Numbered from the stretch's first letter, positions 8,548-18,099 are shown. The stretch: DNA of 49,272 nucleotides from an uncultured Acidobacteriota bacterium (GCA_903845115.1 CAIMWE010000005.1:1-49272); one strand, 5' to 3'. The notes: a model not told the origin generated them from the letters alone. A program made the numbers and translations.

Positions 8548-10656
8548 CTACTCCGCGTCTTCGGCACGCGTGTCTGGCGCCGCGGCCGGTGCTCCCGAGG
8601 TCCAGCGCCCGATCCAGGCGAGAACCGTGTCGTGCCACTTGAGGCTGTTGTTCGGCTTGACGACCCAGTGAGACTCGTCGGGGAAGTAGAGGAACTGGCT
8701 CGGAATTCCCCGGCGCTGGAGCGTGTTGAATGCCGCCAGACTGTTCTCGACCGGGACCCTGAAGTCGTACCCTCCCGAGATGGCGAGGAGAGGGACTCGC
8801 CAGCGGTCGGTGTGGTTCGCAGGGTTGAACCGCTGGTACCCTTCCGGATTCCTCCAGGGCGTCCCACCGAACTCCTTTTCCGCATACCAGAGCTCTTCGG
8901 TTGCCCAGAAGGAGCCGGTGTTGAAGATCCCGCAGTGCGCGACGATCGCCCGGAATGGCTCCGGCCAGTTGCCTGCGATCCAGTACATCATGTAGCCGCC
9001 GAACGAGGCGCCCAGGGCGGCCATCCGTTCCCGGTCGAGCCATCCATAACGGGAGAGCGCCGCATCGAGCCCTAGCTGGAGGTCCCTGAGCGGTTTCCCC
9101 CCCCAGTCGTTCAAGACCGACCGGGTGAACTTCTCCCCGTATCCCAGGGAGCCGTGGTAGTCGATGAGGACGACGCCGAACCCCGCACCGGCAAAGACCT
9201 GCGCGTTCCATCGGTTGTTGAACGAGTTGGCCAGGCTGATCTCCGGCCCGCCGTGGACGACGAGTGCCACCGGAAAGCGGCTCGCGGGCCCGGCCCCCGG
9301 CGGCCGGACGGCGTAGCCGAACACCGTCTCCCCTCGCGCCCCCGTGAAAGCGAATTGCTCGGCGGTGCCCATCTCCACTTCCGCGAGCCGGGCCGCGTTC
9401 ACCGAGGTGAGACGCGCAACGCTCGAACCCCCGATCGCGACGGAGTAGACGTCGGGAGGATTCGAAAGGTCGTTCCATGCGAAGAAGACTCTCCCGCCCG
9501 CCACCGCCTGGGCGTCGACGTTTCCGCCGTAGACGAGGGTCCGCACCTGTCCGGTCGTGACGTCGAACGCGAAAAGAGAGCGCTGGCCGAGGTTCTGGGA
9601 GAGGATCGTGACCGTCCTGGCATCCGCCCAGGCCAGGGTCTCGACCGAGCGGTCCCACCGTTCGCTCACCCATCGCGCGGGTCCGACCGCGAAGTCGAAC
9701 CGGCCTCCCGTCGAGTGCCCTTCCCACGTCCTGAGGACGAGCCGGAACCGGTCCGACTCGTAGCCCGGCTCCTTCTGCGCCTGGTAGGCGAGCGTTCGCC
9801 CGTCCGGCGAGAACGCCGGCATGCTGTCCCAGGCCTTGTTCTCCTCGGTGATGTTGACCGCCTGGCGCGAAGCGTCGATCGGAGCGACCCAGAGATCGAA
9901 GTTCGTCGACCAGGGTTCTTTCGGCCCGACGTTGCGCGACGTGAAGACGATCCCGAGGCTGTCTGGGGTGAAGACGAACTCCTCGGGGCCACCAAACGGC
10001 TTGGACGGGACGTCGGAATCCATCCCCTTCGAGACGTCGACCGCCGAGGTCGCTGCCGGGAGGGACGTGACGAAGAGGTGACTCCGCCGGCCGTCGGCCC
10101 AGGCGTTCCAATGCCTCACGAAGATCCCCTCGTAGAGGACACCGGTCGAGACGGCCTTCTTCTTCTCGTCGAGCCGCTGCACCGTGCATTCCATCGTCGC
10201 GCAGTCGACGAAGACGTCGGTCGAGAACGCGAGGCTGTGACCGTCCGGCGACAGCTTGATGTTCGCGACCGGCAGCGGGAACCGTGTCACCTGTACCGGA
10301 TCTCCCCCGGCGACGCCGGCGCGCCAGACCTGGTCAGAGCCCGACCGGGACGAGACGAAATAGACCTCGGCCGAGTCCGGGCCGAAGACGGGATTCGTTC
10401 CCCCGTCCGGGAGTGGTGTCAGGAGCCGTGGCCCGCTCCCGTCCGCCTTCATCAGCCAGACGGTCGAGACCCGCCCGGTCCCCGCCTGGTCGAGGCTGCT
10501 CACCTCGAACGCGACGAACCGGCCGTCGGCGGAGACCTGAGGGTTCGAGACCCGGTCCAGCGAGACGAGGTCCTTCGCGCTGAAGGGCCTGAGTGCCAGG
10601 GCCGGCTCCGCGAGAGCAAGGGCGAGAACAAACGGGACAACAGCTCGACGGAACAT
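8548..10656 (-). CDS. Secreted S9-family peptidase (acylaminoacyl/prolyl oligopeptidase type)
   Basis: A 702-residue exported serine peptidase. Residues 1-22 are a signal peptide (MFRRAVVPFVLALALA, then ALA). About 25-430 form a seven-bladed WD40/TolB-like propeller with repeated phrases such as VSADGRFVAF and LSPDGHSLAF that gates access to the active site. The C-terminal alpha/beta-hydrolase domain carries Ser551 in GASFGGYM, Asp631 in GGYDFRVP and His663 in DESHWV, so the triad is complete; HGGPE earlier supplies the oxyanion turn. Expected activity is cleavage of oligopeptides in the periplasm or outside. The start at 10656 is set by the signal peptide. An upstream open stretch in the same frame lacks protein character. 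Confidence 0.93.
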   Translation of the reverse strand: MFRRAVVPFVLALALAEPALALRPFSAKDLVSLDRVSNPQVSADGRFVAFEVSSLDQAGTGRVSTVWLMKADGSGPRLLTPLPDGGTNPVFGPDSAEVYFVSSRSGSDQVWRAGVAGGDPVQVTRFPLPVANIKLSPDGHSLAFSTDVFVDCATMECTVQRLDEKKKAVSTGVLYEGIFVRHWNAWADGRRSHLFVTSLPAATSAVDVSKGMDSDVPSKPFGGPEEFVFTPDSLGIVFTSRNVGPKEPWSTNFDLWVAPIDASRQAVNITEENKAWDSMPAFSPDGRTLAYQAQKEPGYESDRFRLVLRTWEGHSTGGRFDFAVGPARWVSERWDRSVETLAWADARTVTILSQNLGQRSLFAFDVTTGQVRTLVYGGNVDAQAVAGGRVFFAWNDLSNPPDVYSVAIGGSSVARLTSVNAARLAEVEMGTAEQFAFTGARGETVFGYAVRPPGAGPASRFPVALVVHGGPEISLANSFNNRWNAQVFAGAGFGVVLIDYHGSLGYGEKFTRSVLNDWGGKPLRDLQLGLDAALSRYGWLDRERMAALGASFGGYMMYWIAGNWPEPFRAIVAHCGIFNTGSFWATEELWYAEKEFGGTPWRNPEGYQRFNPANHTDRWRVPLLAISGGYDFRVPVENSLAAFNTLQRRGIPSQFLYFPDESHWVVKPNNSLKWHDTVLAWIGRWTSGAPAAAPDTRAEDAE

Positions 10657-10808
10657 GTTCAACCCCCCCGAACAGAATGATCTGCTCCGCGTTTGACCGT
10701 GACAAGGAGGAAACGACGGGAGTGCCCGTGGAGGTCTCGAGGACGCGGCCCTCGCGGTCGAAGACGATCTTGCCGTCCCCGATCCGGTCCCTGACTTTCC
10801 CAGGGTTT

Positions 10809-12806
10809 CTACCGGCGCTTGACGGCCATCAGGTCGTCCACGTGGTCCACCACCTGGCCCGAGAGGGCGTAGGACGTCATCGAGATGGTGTCGTTCCGCG
10901 TGCGGAAGATGCAGTACCCCTCCTGGTTCGAGACCGTCTCCGCCGTCCAGGGCTTTCCCTCCCTCGCGTAGGCGTAGTAATTTGCCCCGCCGTTCCCCGA
11001 GACGATCTGCCAGACGGGGAGCGTGAAGTCGGGGTTGGGGGAGAAGCGGTCGAGGACCCCGTCCCCGTCCGTGTCGTCCTGCGGCAGGATCCCGACGGGC
11101 GTCGTCGAGTCGACGAGGAGGCGGGAATACCCGTGCTGGTGACCGGCCACGAGGGCTGCCGTCTTGGGGTTGCGGGCCAGGACTCTCCAGAATCGGTTCC
11201 TCACGTCGATGACTCCGTCCCCGGCCGGGACGAGGGCGTTCCCTCGGACGACATAGGGGCGGACGGCGTTGTTCCCGTCCCACCAGAGTCCCCTCTCCCC
11301 GGTGAACGGGCCCGGCGGGAAGGGGGGTTCGTGCAGGAAGACGACGATGAACTTCACCTTCGGTGATTTCTGGCCCCAGGTCATCACGTTCTCGAACCAG
11401 CGCAGCTGGTCGTCCATGAGGTATCCCTCGGGAGCCCCCCCGTATCTTGGAAAAGCCGCGTCGCTACTCCACCAGTAGAAGTCGTTGAGACCGACGAAGA
11501 GGACGGGACCGTACTGGAAAGAGTAGGCGGTCCCGGTGTAGGGGGGACGCCGGGGATCATCCGGCACCGGCCCGTTCGTGGGCATGTCGAACTCGTCGGC
11601 GAAGACGACCTCCGCACTCTCCTGGGAGTACGGCCAACGGTCCAGGCCCAGGCCGTAGGGGGTGCCGTCCTGGAAGTAGCGAGCCAATGTCTCGTGGTTC
11701 CCGGGGACGGCGTACACGGGGGCGGAGTGCCAGAAGGGGGCCCAGGCATCCTTCCACGCGCGGAGCTGGAACCTGTAGTCGGACGCGTCGTCGGCGAAAC
11801 CGTATACGAGGTCCCCACCGAAGAGCACGAGGTCGACGGCCTCCCTCGCGGCTCGCGTGGCCACCATCTCCGCCACCTGCCGATTGATCCCCATCGCGGC
11901 CCGCTCCCCGCCGCCGGCGGCGTCGGGCGCGTCCGAGACCGCGAGGAACTTGACCTCCCCCTTTCCCGCGGCGGGGGCGGTGGTGAACTCGAAGACCGGG
12001 GAACGGGCGACCGAGCCGTCCTCTGCGGCCGATTCGACGAGGTAACGGTAGCGGGTCGAAGGGCGTAGACCGGTCACCGAGACCTTGTGCCCGCGCTCCG
12101 GCGCGGCCGAGAACTCCGTCCCGCCGGCCACCAGCGTGTCGGATGAGGCAGCTGTCCGCGCCAGGGGTCCTCCGGCGGGAACGATGCGCACGCGCCCCGT
12201 CGCGGTGCGGTCGGTACGCCACGAGACGGAGACCCGCGTCGGGTCGCCGCTCTCGACGCGGCCCAGGAGCGGGCCCTCGACGATCGTCACGGCTGGGAGC
12301 ACGGCGGTTCCCGACATCCGGAACGAGAAGCGCCCGTCCACCGGGCCGAACGACACCACGCCCCCGTTCAGCTGGCGCAAGACGTCGAGCCGGGCGGTCA
12401 CGGTCATCGTGGGAGGGAAGAGGCCGAGACCGTCTGGCCACCCGTTCACGTTGACGGTACTGCCGAGGAAGGCGGCCACAGGCAGGTCGACCTTGCCGTT
12501 GCTGAATGGGCCGGAGAAGCGAAAGCGGGTGTAGGCGAGATCGGCGTCCCCCTCCCCGAAGGGGTAGATGCCGAGATGGTACGTTCCCTGGAGGGTCTCG
12601 TCCCCCAGGTCCAGGTGCAGCGCCTTTCCGTCCGCCGTCGCCGTGGCGGAGTGGAAGGTGTCGAAGGAGAACGGGATGCGTGCCGCGACCACCCTGGGGG
12701 GAAGGCTGGGAACCAGGACGGGGAGCTCCTCGGAAACTGCGGACCCGGAAAGGGAAGCGAGGACGAGGGACAGCAGAGCGGCCCGGCCGAGCATGGAGAC
12801 GTTCAC
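10809..12806 (-). CDS. Secreted purple-acid-phosphatase-like metallophosphoesterase with FN3 domain
   Basis: A 665-residue exported enzyme. A signal peptide follows the start (MLGRAALLSLVLASLSGSA). Residues to about 190 form a beta-rich N-terminal domain, about 195-290 an FN3-like domain (VSVSWRTDRTATGRVRI, LRPSTRYRYLVES), and the rest a calcineurin-like phosphoesterase with GGDLVYG, GNHE, FLHEPPF and GHQHGYSR metal motifs. The first aspartate motif is less standard (AVSDAPD). The likely role is phosphate release from phosphoesters outside the cell. DTDGDGVLD near the C terminus resembles a calcium-binding loop. The start chosen is GTG 12806, because GGAGG at 12812-12816 lies 5 bases before it; ATG 12794 is the alternative. 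It is divergent from the WYL regulator. Confidence 0.88.
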   Translation of the reverse strand: MNVSMLGRAALLSLVLASLSGSAVSEELPVLVPSLPPRVVAARIPFSFDTFHSATATADGKALHLDLGDETLQGTYHLGIYPFGEGDADLAYTRFRFSGPFSNGKVDLPVAAFLGSTVNVNGWPDGLGLFPPTMTVTARLDVLRQLNGGVVSFGPVDGRFSFRMSGTAVLPAVTIVEGPLLGRVESGDPTRVSVSWRTDRTATGRVRIVPAGGPLARTAASSDTLVAGGTEFSAAPERGHKVSVTGLRPSTRYRYLVESAAEDGSVARSPVFEFTTAPAAGKGEVKFLAVSDAPDAAGGGERAAMGINRQVAEMVATRAAREAVDLVLFGGDLVYGFADDASDYRFQLRAWKDAWAPFWHSAPVYAVPGNHETLARYFQDGTPYGLGLDRWPYSQESAEVVFADEFDMPTNGPVPDDPRRPPYTGTAYSFQYGPVLFVGLNDFYWWSSDAAFPRYGGAPEGYLMDDQLRWFENVMTWGQKSPKVKFIVVFLHEPPFPPGPFTGERGLWWDGNNAVRPYVVRGNALVPAGDGVIDVRNRFWRVLARNPKTAALVAGHQHGYSRLLVDSTTPVGILPQDDTDGDGVLDRFSPNPDFTLPVWQIVSGNGGANYYAYAREGKPWTAETVSNQEGYCIFRTRNDTISMTSYALSGQVVDHVDDLMAVKRR

Positions 12807-12860
12807 GTTCACCTCCGCAGGTCGCCTTCTATTTCGCGCCCGTCTCGAGAGAATAGACCT

Positions 12861-12876
12861 CTTGCCGGACGGCAAG
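12861..12876. promoter_or_regulatory. Inverted repeat in a divergent intergenic region
   Basis: CTTGCCG-GA-CGGCAAG is a perfect 7-base inverted repeat with a 2-base spacer, in the 205-base region between the divergent phosphatase and WYL regulator genes. It could be an operator for the regulator. The same region also contains short coding-like pieces on both strands, so it may be partly gene debris. Confidence 0.3.
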
Positions 12877-13011
12877 GCGGTCGACGACGAGACCAGGAGC
12901 CAGGACAGGCCGGTTCGCGACCTTCCTCCAGGACGAGGTCGTCGGCGACAAGATCGCTCCCTGGGTGGGACAGGGGGTGACCGTGGGGTCGCTGGCCGGT
13001 AAACTCGCTTC

Positions 13012-13995
13012 ATGGCTTTCAAAGACCGCCCGTTCTTCCGCCGGATGCTCGACTTCGACGAGCTGATGCGCAGGGGAAGACCCGTGAATGCCTCGGATCT
13101 GGCGAAGAAGTGGGAGACCTCCACGAAGACGGTCCAGCGGTTCGTGGACGAGATGCGCAACCAGTTCGACGCGCCGATCGAGTGGAAGGCGAAGGAGGGC
13201 CGGTACGTCTATGCCGACCCGAACTATCACCTCCCGTGGCTGCCGGTGGAGGGAAGCGACCTGTTCGCGATCGGCGTCGCGATGAAGGTCCTCCAGATGT
13301 ACGAGGGGACGCCGGCGGCGGCCGACATGAAGGCGATCTTCAAGCGACTCTCGGAATTCATGCCGCCGGAAGTGAAGATCAGCCCCTCCTCGCTGGTGGA
13401 GAAGCTCTACGTCCAGCACCAGGCGGGACGGCCGGTGGCGGCACCGGTCTGGGATGCGGTGGCGACCGCGCTCCGGGAGAAGGTCGCTCTCGAGTTCGAA
13501 TACACCAAGCCGACCGGCGAGCACCGGAAGCGGACCGTGGAACCGTACACCCTGGTCCTCGCCAGTAGCGACTGGTTCCTGCTGGCGCACGACCCCGACG
13601 AGGACGACGTGCCCGTGAAGGTCTTCTACCTGACGCGGATCTCGGAGCCGAAGGTGACGACGCGACGGTTCGTGCTGCCGAAGGACTTTCGGCCGGAGAA
13701 CTACCTGGGTCAGTCGATGGGGGCCTACGTCGGGAAGAAGCCATTCCGCTTTCGCGTGCGGGTCGACGCCGAGATCGCGAACTGGGTGGTGGAGGTCCAC
13801 TGGCACGAGAAGCAGAAGATCGAGCGGCTGAAGGACGGCTCGATCGAGCTGGAACTCCCTGCCGCCACGCTGCTCGAGGCTCGGCGCTTCATCCTGTCGA
13901 TGGGAAAGTACGCCCGGGCGATCTCGCCGGACGAGGTGGTCGCAGACGTGAAGGAGCACGTGGCGGCGCTGGCTCGAGCTTATGCCGGGACCTGA
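13012..13995 (+). CDS. WYL-domain transcriptional regulator
   Basis: A 327-residue regulator of the YafY/PafC type. Residues 1-70 contain a winged helix-turn-helix (NASDLAKKWETSTKTVQRFVDEM). About 135-230 is the WYL domain (VALEFEYTKPTGEHRKRTVEPYTLVLASSDWFLLAHDP), with the W-F-L variant of the signature. About 235-320 is the C-terminal WCX domain. Members sense nucleic acids or small ligands and control DNA damage or defence genes. The adjacent divergent gene encodes a secreted phosphatase, so the target is not obvious. ATG 13012 has no strong Shine-Dalgarno sequence; the protein start fits the family. Confidence 0.9.
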   Translation: MAFKDRPFFRRMLDFDELMRRGRPVNASDLAKKWETSTKTVQRFVDEMRNQFDAPIEWKAKEGRYVYADPNYHLPWLPVEGSDLFAIGVAMKVLQMYEGTPAAADMKAIFKRLSEFMPPEVKISPSSLVEKLYVQHQAGRPVAAPVWDAVATALREKVALEFEYTKPTGEHRKRTVEPYTLVLASSDWFLLAHDPDEDDVPVKVFYLTRISEPKVTTRRFVLPKDFRPENYLGQSMGAYVGKKPFRFRVRVDAEIANWVVEVHWHEKQKIERLKDGSIELELPAATLLEARRFILSMGKYARAISPDEVVADVKEHVAALARAYAGT

Positions 13996-14099
13996 CGTCG
14001 CTACTGTCTGCCCGAGGTTCAGCGAATAACGGGGGCGCTCCGGCCCTCGAAAGGCCACGGGCCGCTTCGTGTGCAGGGGAGCGCGGAGGGAGGGGTTCG

Positions 14100-14489
14100 C
14101 TACGGAGTTGGTTTAGGCGGCCCGAGCAGCCACGCCAGGGCGCTCTTGCGGTCGTAGAAGGAACAAACGACGAGACCTTGGTCGAGGCACGCGGACTCCC
14201 ATAAGCGCAGGGCTTCGTCCCAGAAGGGGAGCCGGGGCAAGACAACCGCATCGCGGATCGATCGGTCAGCTGGGTCTTTCGCCAGCCCCGATGCGAACTC
14301 GAGCAGATCGAGCAGCGAGAGCGAGTCCCCGAGAGCCGTGCAGTCCGCGAGACTGAGAGAGGTCCCGTGCTTCCTGGCGAGAGAGGTGACTTCGCCGGCC
14401 GCAGCCCCCATCTCTCCGTCGGCGAGAGACCCGGTATAGATAGCCTCGACGTAGGAAGGGGCCGAGTGGACCTCGATGTGAATCGGCAT
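14100..14489 (-). CDS. SpoIIAA/STAS-like small protein
   Basis: A 129-residue protein resembling STAS/SpoIIAA-like domains: an N-terminal strand (PIHIEVHSAPSYVEAIYTG), a helix (GEMGAAAGEVTSLARKHG), a buried strand with LADCTALGDSLSLLDLLEF, and a C-terminal strand-helix (GLVVCSFYDRKSALAWL). Related proteins work as anti-anti-sigma-like or lipid-binding modules; a precise role cannot be given. The start at ATG 14489 is preferred because GGAGGGGG lies about 9 bases upstream and the domain begins at once. It stands alone, convergent with the WYL gene. Confidence 0.7.
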   Translation of the reverse strand: MPIHIEVHSAPSYVEAIYTGSLADGEMGAAAGEVTSLARKHGTSLSLADCTALGDSLSLLDLLEFASGLAKDPADRSIRDAVVLPRLPFWDEALRLWESACLDQGLVVCSFYDRKSALAWLLGPPKPTP

Positions 14490-14712
14490 CCGGGCGCCCC
14501 CTCCTTCCAGTAGCGGCTGAAGTGGGCCGGGCATCGGTAGTCTATCCCGGCGGCCCCTGGCCCGCGTTCGAGGATAATTGCGCCCCGCGCCTTGTATTCC
14601 GCAGCTCGCGGCCCCACATTAACAATGGCCACGACAACTGGCACAGCCAGGCACCCAGGGCGCGACGGCGCACAAGGGCCAGACGGCACAGCCAGAAACA
14701 GACCGTGGCAAG

Positions 14713-14736
14713 GGACCGGGACTAACCTCCCGGTCC
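14713..14736. terminator. Strong hairpin, possible terminator of the flavoprotein gene
   Basis: GGACCGGGA (14713-14721), a 6-base loop, then TCCCGGTCC (14728-14736) make a perfect 9-base-pair stem. It lies 78 bases past the stop codon of the minus-strand flavoprotein gene. A T-rich run (TTCCGATTTT) follows on the plus strand but not on the minus strand, so classical intrinsic termination of that gene is uncertain. Confidence 0.4.
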
Positions 14737-14813
14737 TTCCGATTTTGGGGTCAGGTCTCTACTCTGTGGTTTTCGCCGGGGCCCTTCGCCCGGGGGGAAT
14801 CGCCTCGCTCCGG

Positions 14814-15932
14814 TCAGCCCCCGACTCGCTCGAGGAACCGCTCGCGGCGCTCCTCCGGCCAGCGGGCGCAGAACGCCGGCTTCTGCTCCACGATGCGCTT
14901 CGTGCAGAGGCTGCAGGTGGGCGCGCACGGGTTGATCGGCTCCAGGATCTCGCCGGACGCCTTCCTGGGCCAGAGCGGGTCCGCGAAGATCACGCGCGCC
15001 AGCCCGACCAGGTCGGCCATCCCCTCCCGCAAGATTCGCTCGGCCGTCTCGGGGCGCTGGATCCGCCCAGCGGCGATGACCGGGACCCCCGGGACGGCCG
15101 CCCGGATGGTCCCCGCGAACGGCGCCATGAACCCTTCCTCCCGGTCCGCCTCGACGTAGCCGGGAAGCGAGAAGGAGTCGTAGCAGCCGATCATGACCGA
15201 GAGGTAGTCGACGCCCGCGCGGGCCAGCTCTCCCGCGAACGGCGTCGTCTCCGCGAGCGTCAGGCCGCCCGGAACGCACTCGTCGGCCAGGAACCGGTAG
15301 CCGACGGGGAAGCCCGCGCCAGCGGCGCCCCTGACCGCGGCCAGGACCTCGATCGGGAACCGCATCCGGTGGGCCAGGTTGCCGCCGTAGGCATCCGTCC
15401 GCAGATTCGTCCGCGACGAGAGGAACTGGGTGAGCAGGTACCCGGTCCCCCCGTGCAGCTCCACGCCGTCGAACCCGGCCTCCTTCGCCCTCCGCGCGCC
15501 GGCGGCGAACGCCGCGACGACGCGGTCCACGTCGGCCTGGTCCATGGCCTTCGGCGTCACGCCCCAGGTCGTGACCGCAGACGGCGCAATCCGGTCGGGG
15601 CGGCGGGCATAGCGTCCCGCGTGGTGGATCTGGAGCACGGCCCGCGCGCCTCTCTCCTTGATGGTCCCGGCGAGCCGGGCGAGGCCGGGGACGAAACGGT
15701 CGTCGGAGGCGAGGAGGGTCCGCGGATTGCCGAGTCCGCAGGGCTCGACCGTCGCGTTCTCCACGACGACGAGGCCCGCCCCCGAGTCGGCCATCTCGGC
15801 GTAGTAGTCGAGGACGAGGTCGTTCACCTCGTTGTCCGGGCCGGGATAGGCGAGGTAGAGGGGGAGGCAGCAGATCCGGTTCCGGAGCGCGAGGGGCCCG
15901 AGGCGCATCGGTTCGAAGAGGAGGCTGTGCAT
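14814..15932 (-). CDS. Old Yellow Enzyme-family NADH:flavin oxidoreductase with Fe-S cysteines
   Basis: A 372-residue FMN-binding TIM barrel of the OYE/2,4-dienoyl-CoA reductase class. Visible elements are the N-terminal MRLGPLALRNRI, the substrate histidine pair in LQIHHAGR, the barrel strand GFDGVELHGGTGYLLTQFLS with SSRTNLRTDAYGG, and late FMN phosphate strands (VPVIAAGRI, ADLVGLARVIFADP). The C terminus has CAPTCSLCTKR and a further Cys (PAFC), the 4Fe-4S spacing found in dienoyl-CoA reductase-type members, but the protein lacks their C-terminal NAD(P)/FAD domains. It probably reduces activated C=C bonds using an external electron donor. The start is ATG 15932, with a purine-rich leader. 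Confidence 0.9.
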   Translation of the reverse strand: MHSLLFEPMRLGPLALRNRICCLPLYLAYPGPDNEVNDLVLDYYAEMADSGAGLVVVENATVEPCGLGNPRTLLASDDRFVPGLARLAGTIKERGARAVLQIHHAGRYARRPDRIAPSAVTTWGVTPKAMDQADVDRVVAAFAAGARRAKEAGFDGVELHGGTGYLLTQFLSSRTNLRTDAYGGNLAHRMRFPIEVLAAVRGAAGAGFPVGYRFLADECVPGGLTLAETTPFAGELARAGVDYLSVMIGCYDSFSLPGYVEADREEGFMAPFAGTIRAAVPGVPVIAAGRIQRPETAERILREGMADLVGLARVIFADPLWPRKASGEILEPINPCAPTCSLCTKRIVEQKPAFCARWPEERRERFLERVGG

Positions 15933-16052
15933 GGTTTTCCCGGTCTCCCCGCCGGTTCGGCCGGAAGGCTAGCACGCACCCCCGCGAGCTTCCGGGGCCA
16001 CGATCCTCTACGTGGGGATGATGACCTTCTTCGGCGTGCGCGCCTGTATTGC

Positions 16053-16490
16053 CTAGACCCGGAACGTGTCCGGCCTCCAGACCTTGATCCGCTTCTTGAT
16101 CTCGGCGTTCGAGAGGGACGACTGAAGTGTCTGTTCGACCAGCGAGGGGAGCTCGGCGTCCGGGGCGAAGCGGAGGGCGACCAGCTGCGCGGGGGTCAGC
16201 TCGGGGATGCGGGCGCGAAGGGGCTCGGGGAGCACCTGAGAAAGCCGCAGCCGCTCCTCCAGGCGGATCAGCCGGTCCTGTGCCCGGAGCGGAAAGGCCC
16301 GGACGTACCAGGCTATCCCGATGAGGCCGAGGGCCAGGACGATCGACCACGCGGTGAAGAAGCCAGGGGCCTTCACTGTGGCGGCGATCGAGACGATGAG
16401 GTTCAGTGCCAGGATTCCCAGGACGCCCCGGTGGAATCCGGGAACGACCTGGGCGTGGTTCGCGTAGGTCTGTGGTTCTTTTTCGGTCAT
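16053..16490 (-). CDS. DUF6526-type membrane protein
   Basis: A 145-residue protein with the N-terminal KEPQTYANHAQVVPGFH signature of the DUF6526 family, two transmembrane helices (about residues 22-42 and 47-66: VLGILALNLIVSIAATV and AWSIVLALGLIGIAWYV), then a soluble region LRAQDRLIRLEERLRL and a C-terminal tail. The function of the family is unknown. The ATG at 16490 is chosen over one 8 codons upstream because the family starts with MTEKEPQTYANH and GGAGAGA precedes it. Confidence 0.85.
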   Translation of the reverse strand: MTEKEPQTYANHAQVVPGFHRGVLGILALNLIVSIAATVKAPGFFTAWSIVLALGLIGIAWYVRAFPLRAQDRLIRLEERLRLSQVLPEPLRARIPELTPAQLVALRFAPDAELPSLVEQTLQSSLSNAEIKKRIKVWRPDTFRV

Positions 16491-16658
16491 CACGTTCTCT
16501 CTCCGATCGATCATGGGCGCGGGATTGCCGGGCCCGGCGTACCCCCAAAGGGACGTTCGGGCGGCACGTAAATTGCGTCAATCCGGTAGGGTCCGCTCGA
16601 GGACCGACGCCAGGCAAAGCACTCCTCTGGACTCCGGCGGTATCCTCGGAGGTGAATC

Positions 16659-18029
16659 ATGTCGTACCAGGTAGCCAGGCGACTCCTCGTCGTGACGGTC
16701 CTGACGGGAATTTCCCTCCTTGCCGTGGCGCAAGAGGTGCGGCCGGCCGTGGATTCCGGGGACCTGGTCAAGGTGCAGGCCGAGAGGCTGCCGCCGGATC
16801 AGCTGGCCGACCTGGTGGCCCCCATCGCCCTCTATCCCGACTCGCTGCTCAGCCAGGTCCTCGTGGCGAGCACCTACCCGCTGGAGGTCGTGGAGGCCCA
16901 GCAGTGGCTGAAGCGAAACGGGGAGCTGCAGGGCCGGCTCCTGACGGATGCGGCGCTGGAGCAGGACTGGGACGCCAGCGTGGAGGGCCTGGTGGCCTTT
17001 CCCGAAGTCCTGGCGGTGCTGAACCAGGACGTCCGGTGGACGACGGCGCTGGGTAACGCCTTCCTCGCCCAGCAGTCGGACGTCATGGCCGCGGTGCAGC
17101 GGATGCGCGGGCGGGCACAGGCCAGCGCCAAGCTCGTTTCCACCCCCGAGCAGAACGTGTCGACCGAGACGAAGGACGGTGTGACGGTCGTGGAGGTCGC
17201 GCCGGCGGACCCCCAGCTGATCTACGTGCCGGAATACGACCCGGCCGAGATCTGGGGCGCCCCGGCGTACGGTGCCTACCCGGCGCTCGAGTACGCGCCG
17301 AACTACGGGTTCGGCCCGGCCATGGACATCGGCTTCTGGTTCGGCCCCTGGGCCGGCTGGGGCTGGGGCTGGGGCCCGTCCTGGTGGGGCGGCTCCGTGT
17401 GGGTCAACCACGGGTTCTTCCGCCACTATGGTTTCCATGACGGTCGCGGGCACCACGGTGGCGGCGGCCACGGCGGCGGCGGCCACCCGCCCGGCGGCCC
17501 CCACGGGGGCCAGGTCGCCGGCGTCCAGCCCTGGCGCCACGACTCGGGCCACCGTCAGGGAGTCCCCTACCAGAACGGCGGGGTCTCTCCCCGTCACCAG
17601 GCGGTATCGACACCCCGGAACTCGACGGGGAGTCCGGGAAGCTGGAGAGAGCGTGGAGCGGGGCCGGCACCGCAGCCCGGGAGTCGATCCGTGGCGCCGG
17701 GCTCCCGCAGCGCCGAACCGCGAAGTCCCGCCCCTCGCAGCGCGGCCCGCTCCACCGAGAGGCAGCAGTGGCGAAACCCCCAGGGCGCAGCGCGCGAACA
17801 GGTCGTGCGACGGAATTCGCCCTCGGTCCCGCGCTACACGGGCTCGACGCCCCGCTACCAGCCGGCGCCGCGGGCGCAGTCTGCGCCCCGGTCGTTCGCG
17901 TACGCGCCCCACGGTGGGGGGAGTGCCCCCGGAGGCGGCGGCTCATACAGGTCTGGCGGCGGAAGCGCGCCCAGCACCGGCGGCGGCCACACCTCGGGCG
18001 GTGGCTCGCACGGTGGCGCCCGTCACTGA
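16659..18029 (+). CDS. DUF3300 envelope protein with Gly/His/Trp- and Ser/Pro/Arg-rich tail
   Basis: A 456-residue exported protein. The signal peptide is residues 1-25 (LLVVTVLTGISLLAVAQ). DUF3300 follows (about 40-200: PIALYPDSLLSQVLVASTYP, AFPEVLAVLNQD, then PQLIYVPEYDPAEIWG). After that come a Trp/Gly-rich segment (GWGWGWGPSWWGGS), a His/Gly cluster (HHGGGGHGGGG) that may bind metal, and a low-complexity Ser/Pro/Arg tail. The family is widespread in Gram-negative envelopes and its role is unknown. GGAGGTGA just before ATG 16659 supports the start. The 3' end is directly upstream of the methyltransferase promoter. Confidence 0.9.
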   Translation: MSYQVARRLLVVTVLTGISLLAVAQEVRPAVDSGDLVKVQAERLPPDQLADLVAPIALYPDSLLSQVLVASTYPLEVVEAQQWLKRNGELQGRLLTDAALEQDWDASVEGLVAFPEVLAVLNQDVRWTTALGNAFLAQQSDVMAAVQRMRGRAQASAKLVSTPEQNVSTETKDGVTVVEVAPADPQLIYVPEYDPAEIWGAPAYGAYPALEYAPNYGFGPAMDIGFWFGPWAGWGWGWGPSWWGGSVWVNHGFFRHYGFHDGRGHHGGGGHGGGGHPPGGPHGGQVAGVQPWRHDSGHRQGVPYQNGGVSPRHQAVSTPRNSTGSPGSWRERGAGPAPQPGSRSVAPGSRSAEPRSPAPRSAARSTERQQWRNPQGAAREQVVRRNSPSVPRYTGSTPRYQPAPRAQSAPRSFAYAPHGGGSAPGGGGSYRSGGGSAPSTGGGHTSGGGSHGGARH

Positions 18030-18099
18030 CGACGCCCCGAAGCTCCGCGCGGCGAGACCCTTCCCGGACGTGAGGGAACCCTGCCCGGCGGGCCTCTCC

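Noticed and set aside
10657-10808. Possible coding remnant between the S9 peptidase and the phosphatase genes (IGDGKIVFDREGRVLETS on the minus strand)
   Set aside because: Protein-like but short, no start or family match that I can name; kept as a note only.
12807-13011. Coding-like pieces on both strands (RFATFLQDEVVGDKIAP plus; VVDRLAVRQEVYSLETGAK minus)
   Set aside because: The pieces overlap on opposite strands and cannot both be judged real by eye, so neither is listed as a feature.
17400-17520. GGC/CAC-rich repeats as a possible tandem repeat or CRISPR-like array
   Set aside because: They are codons for the Gly/His-rich segment of the DUF3300 protein, irregular and without spacers.
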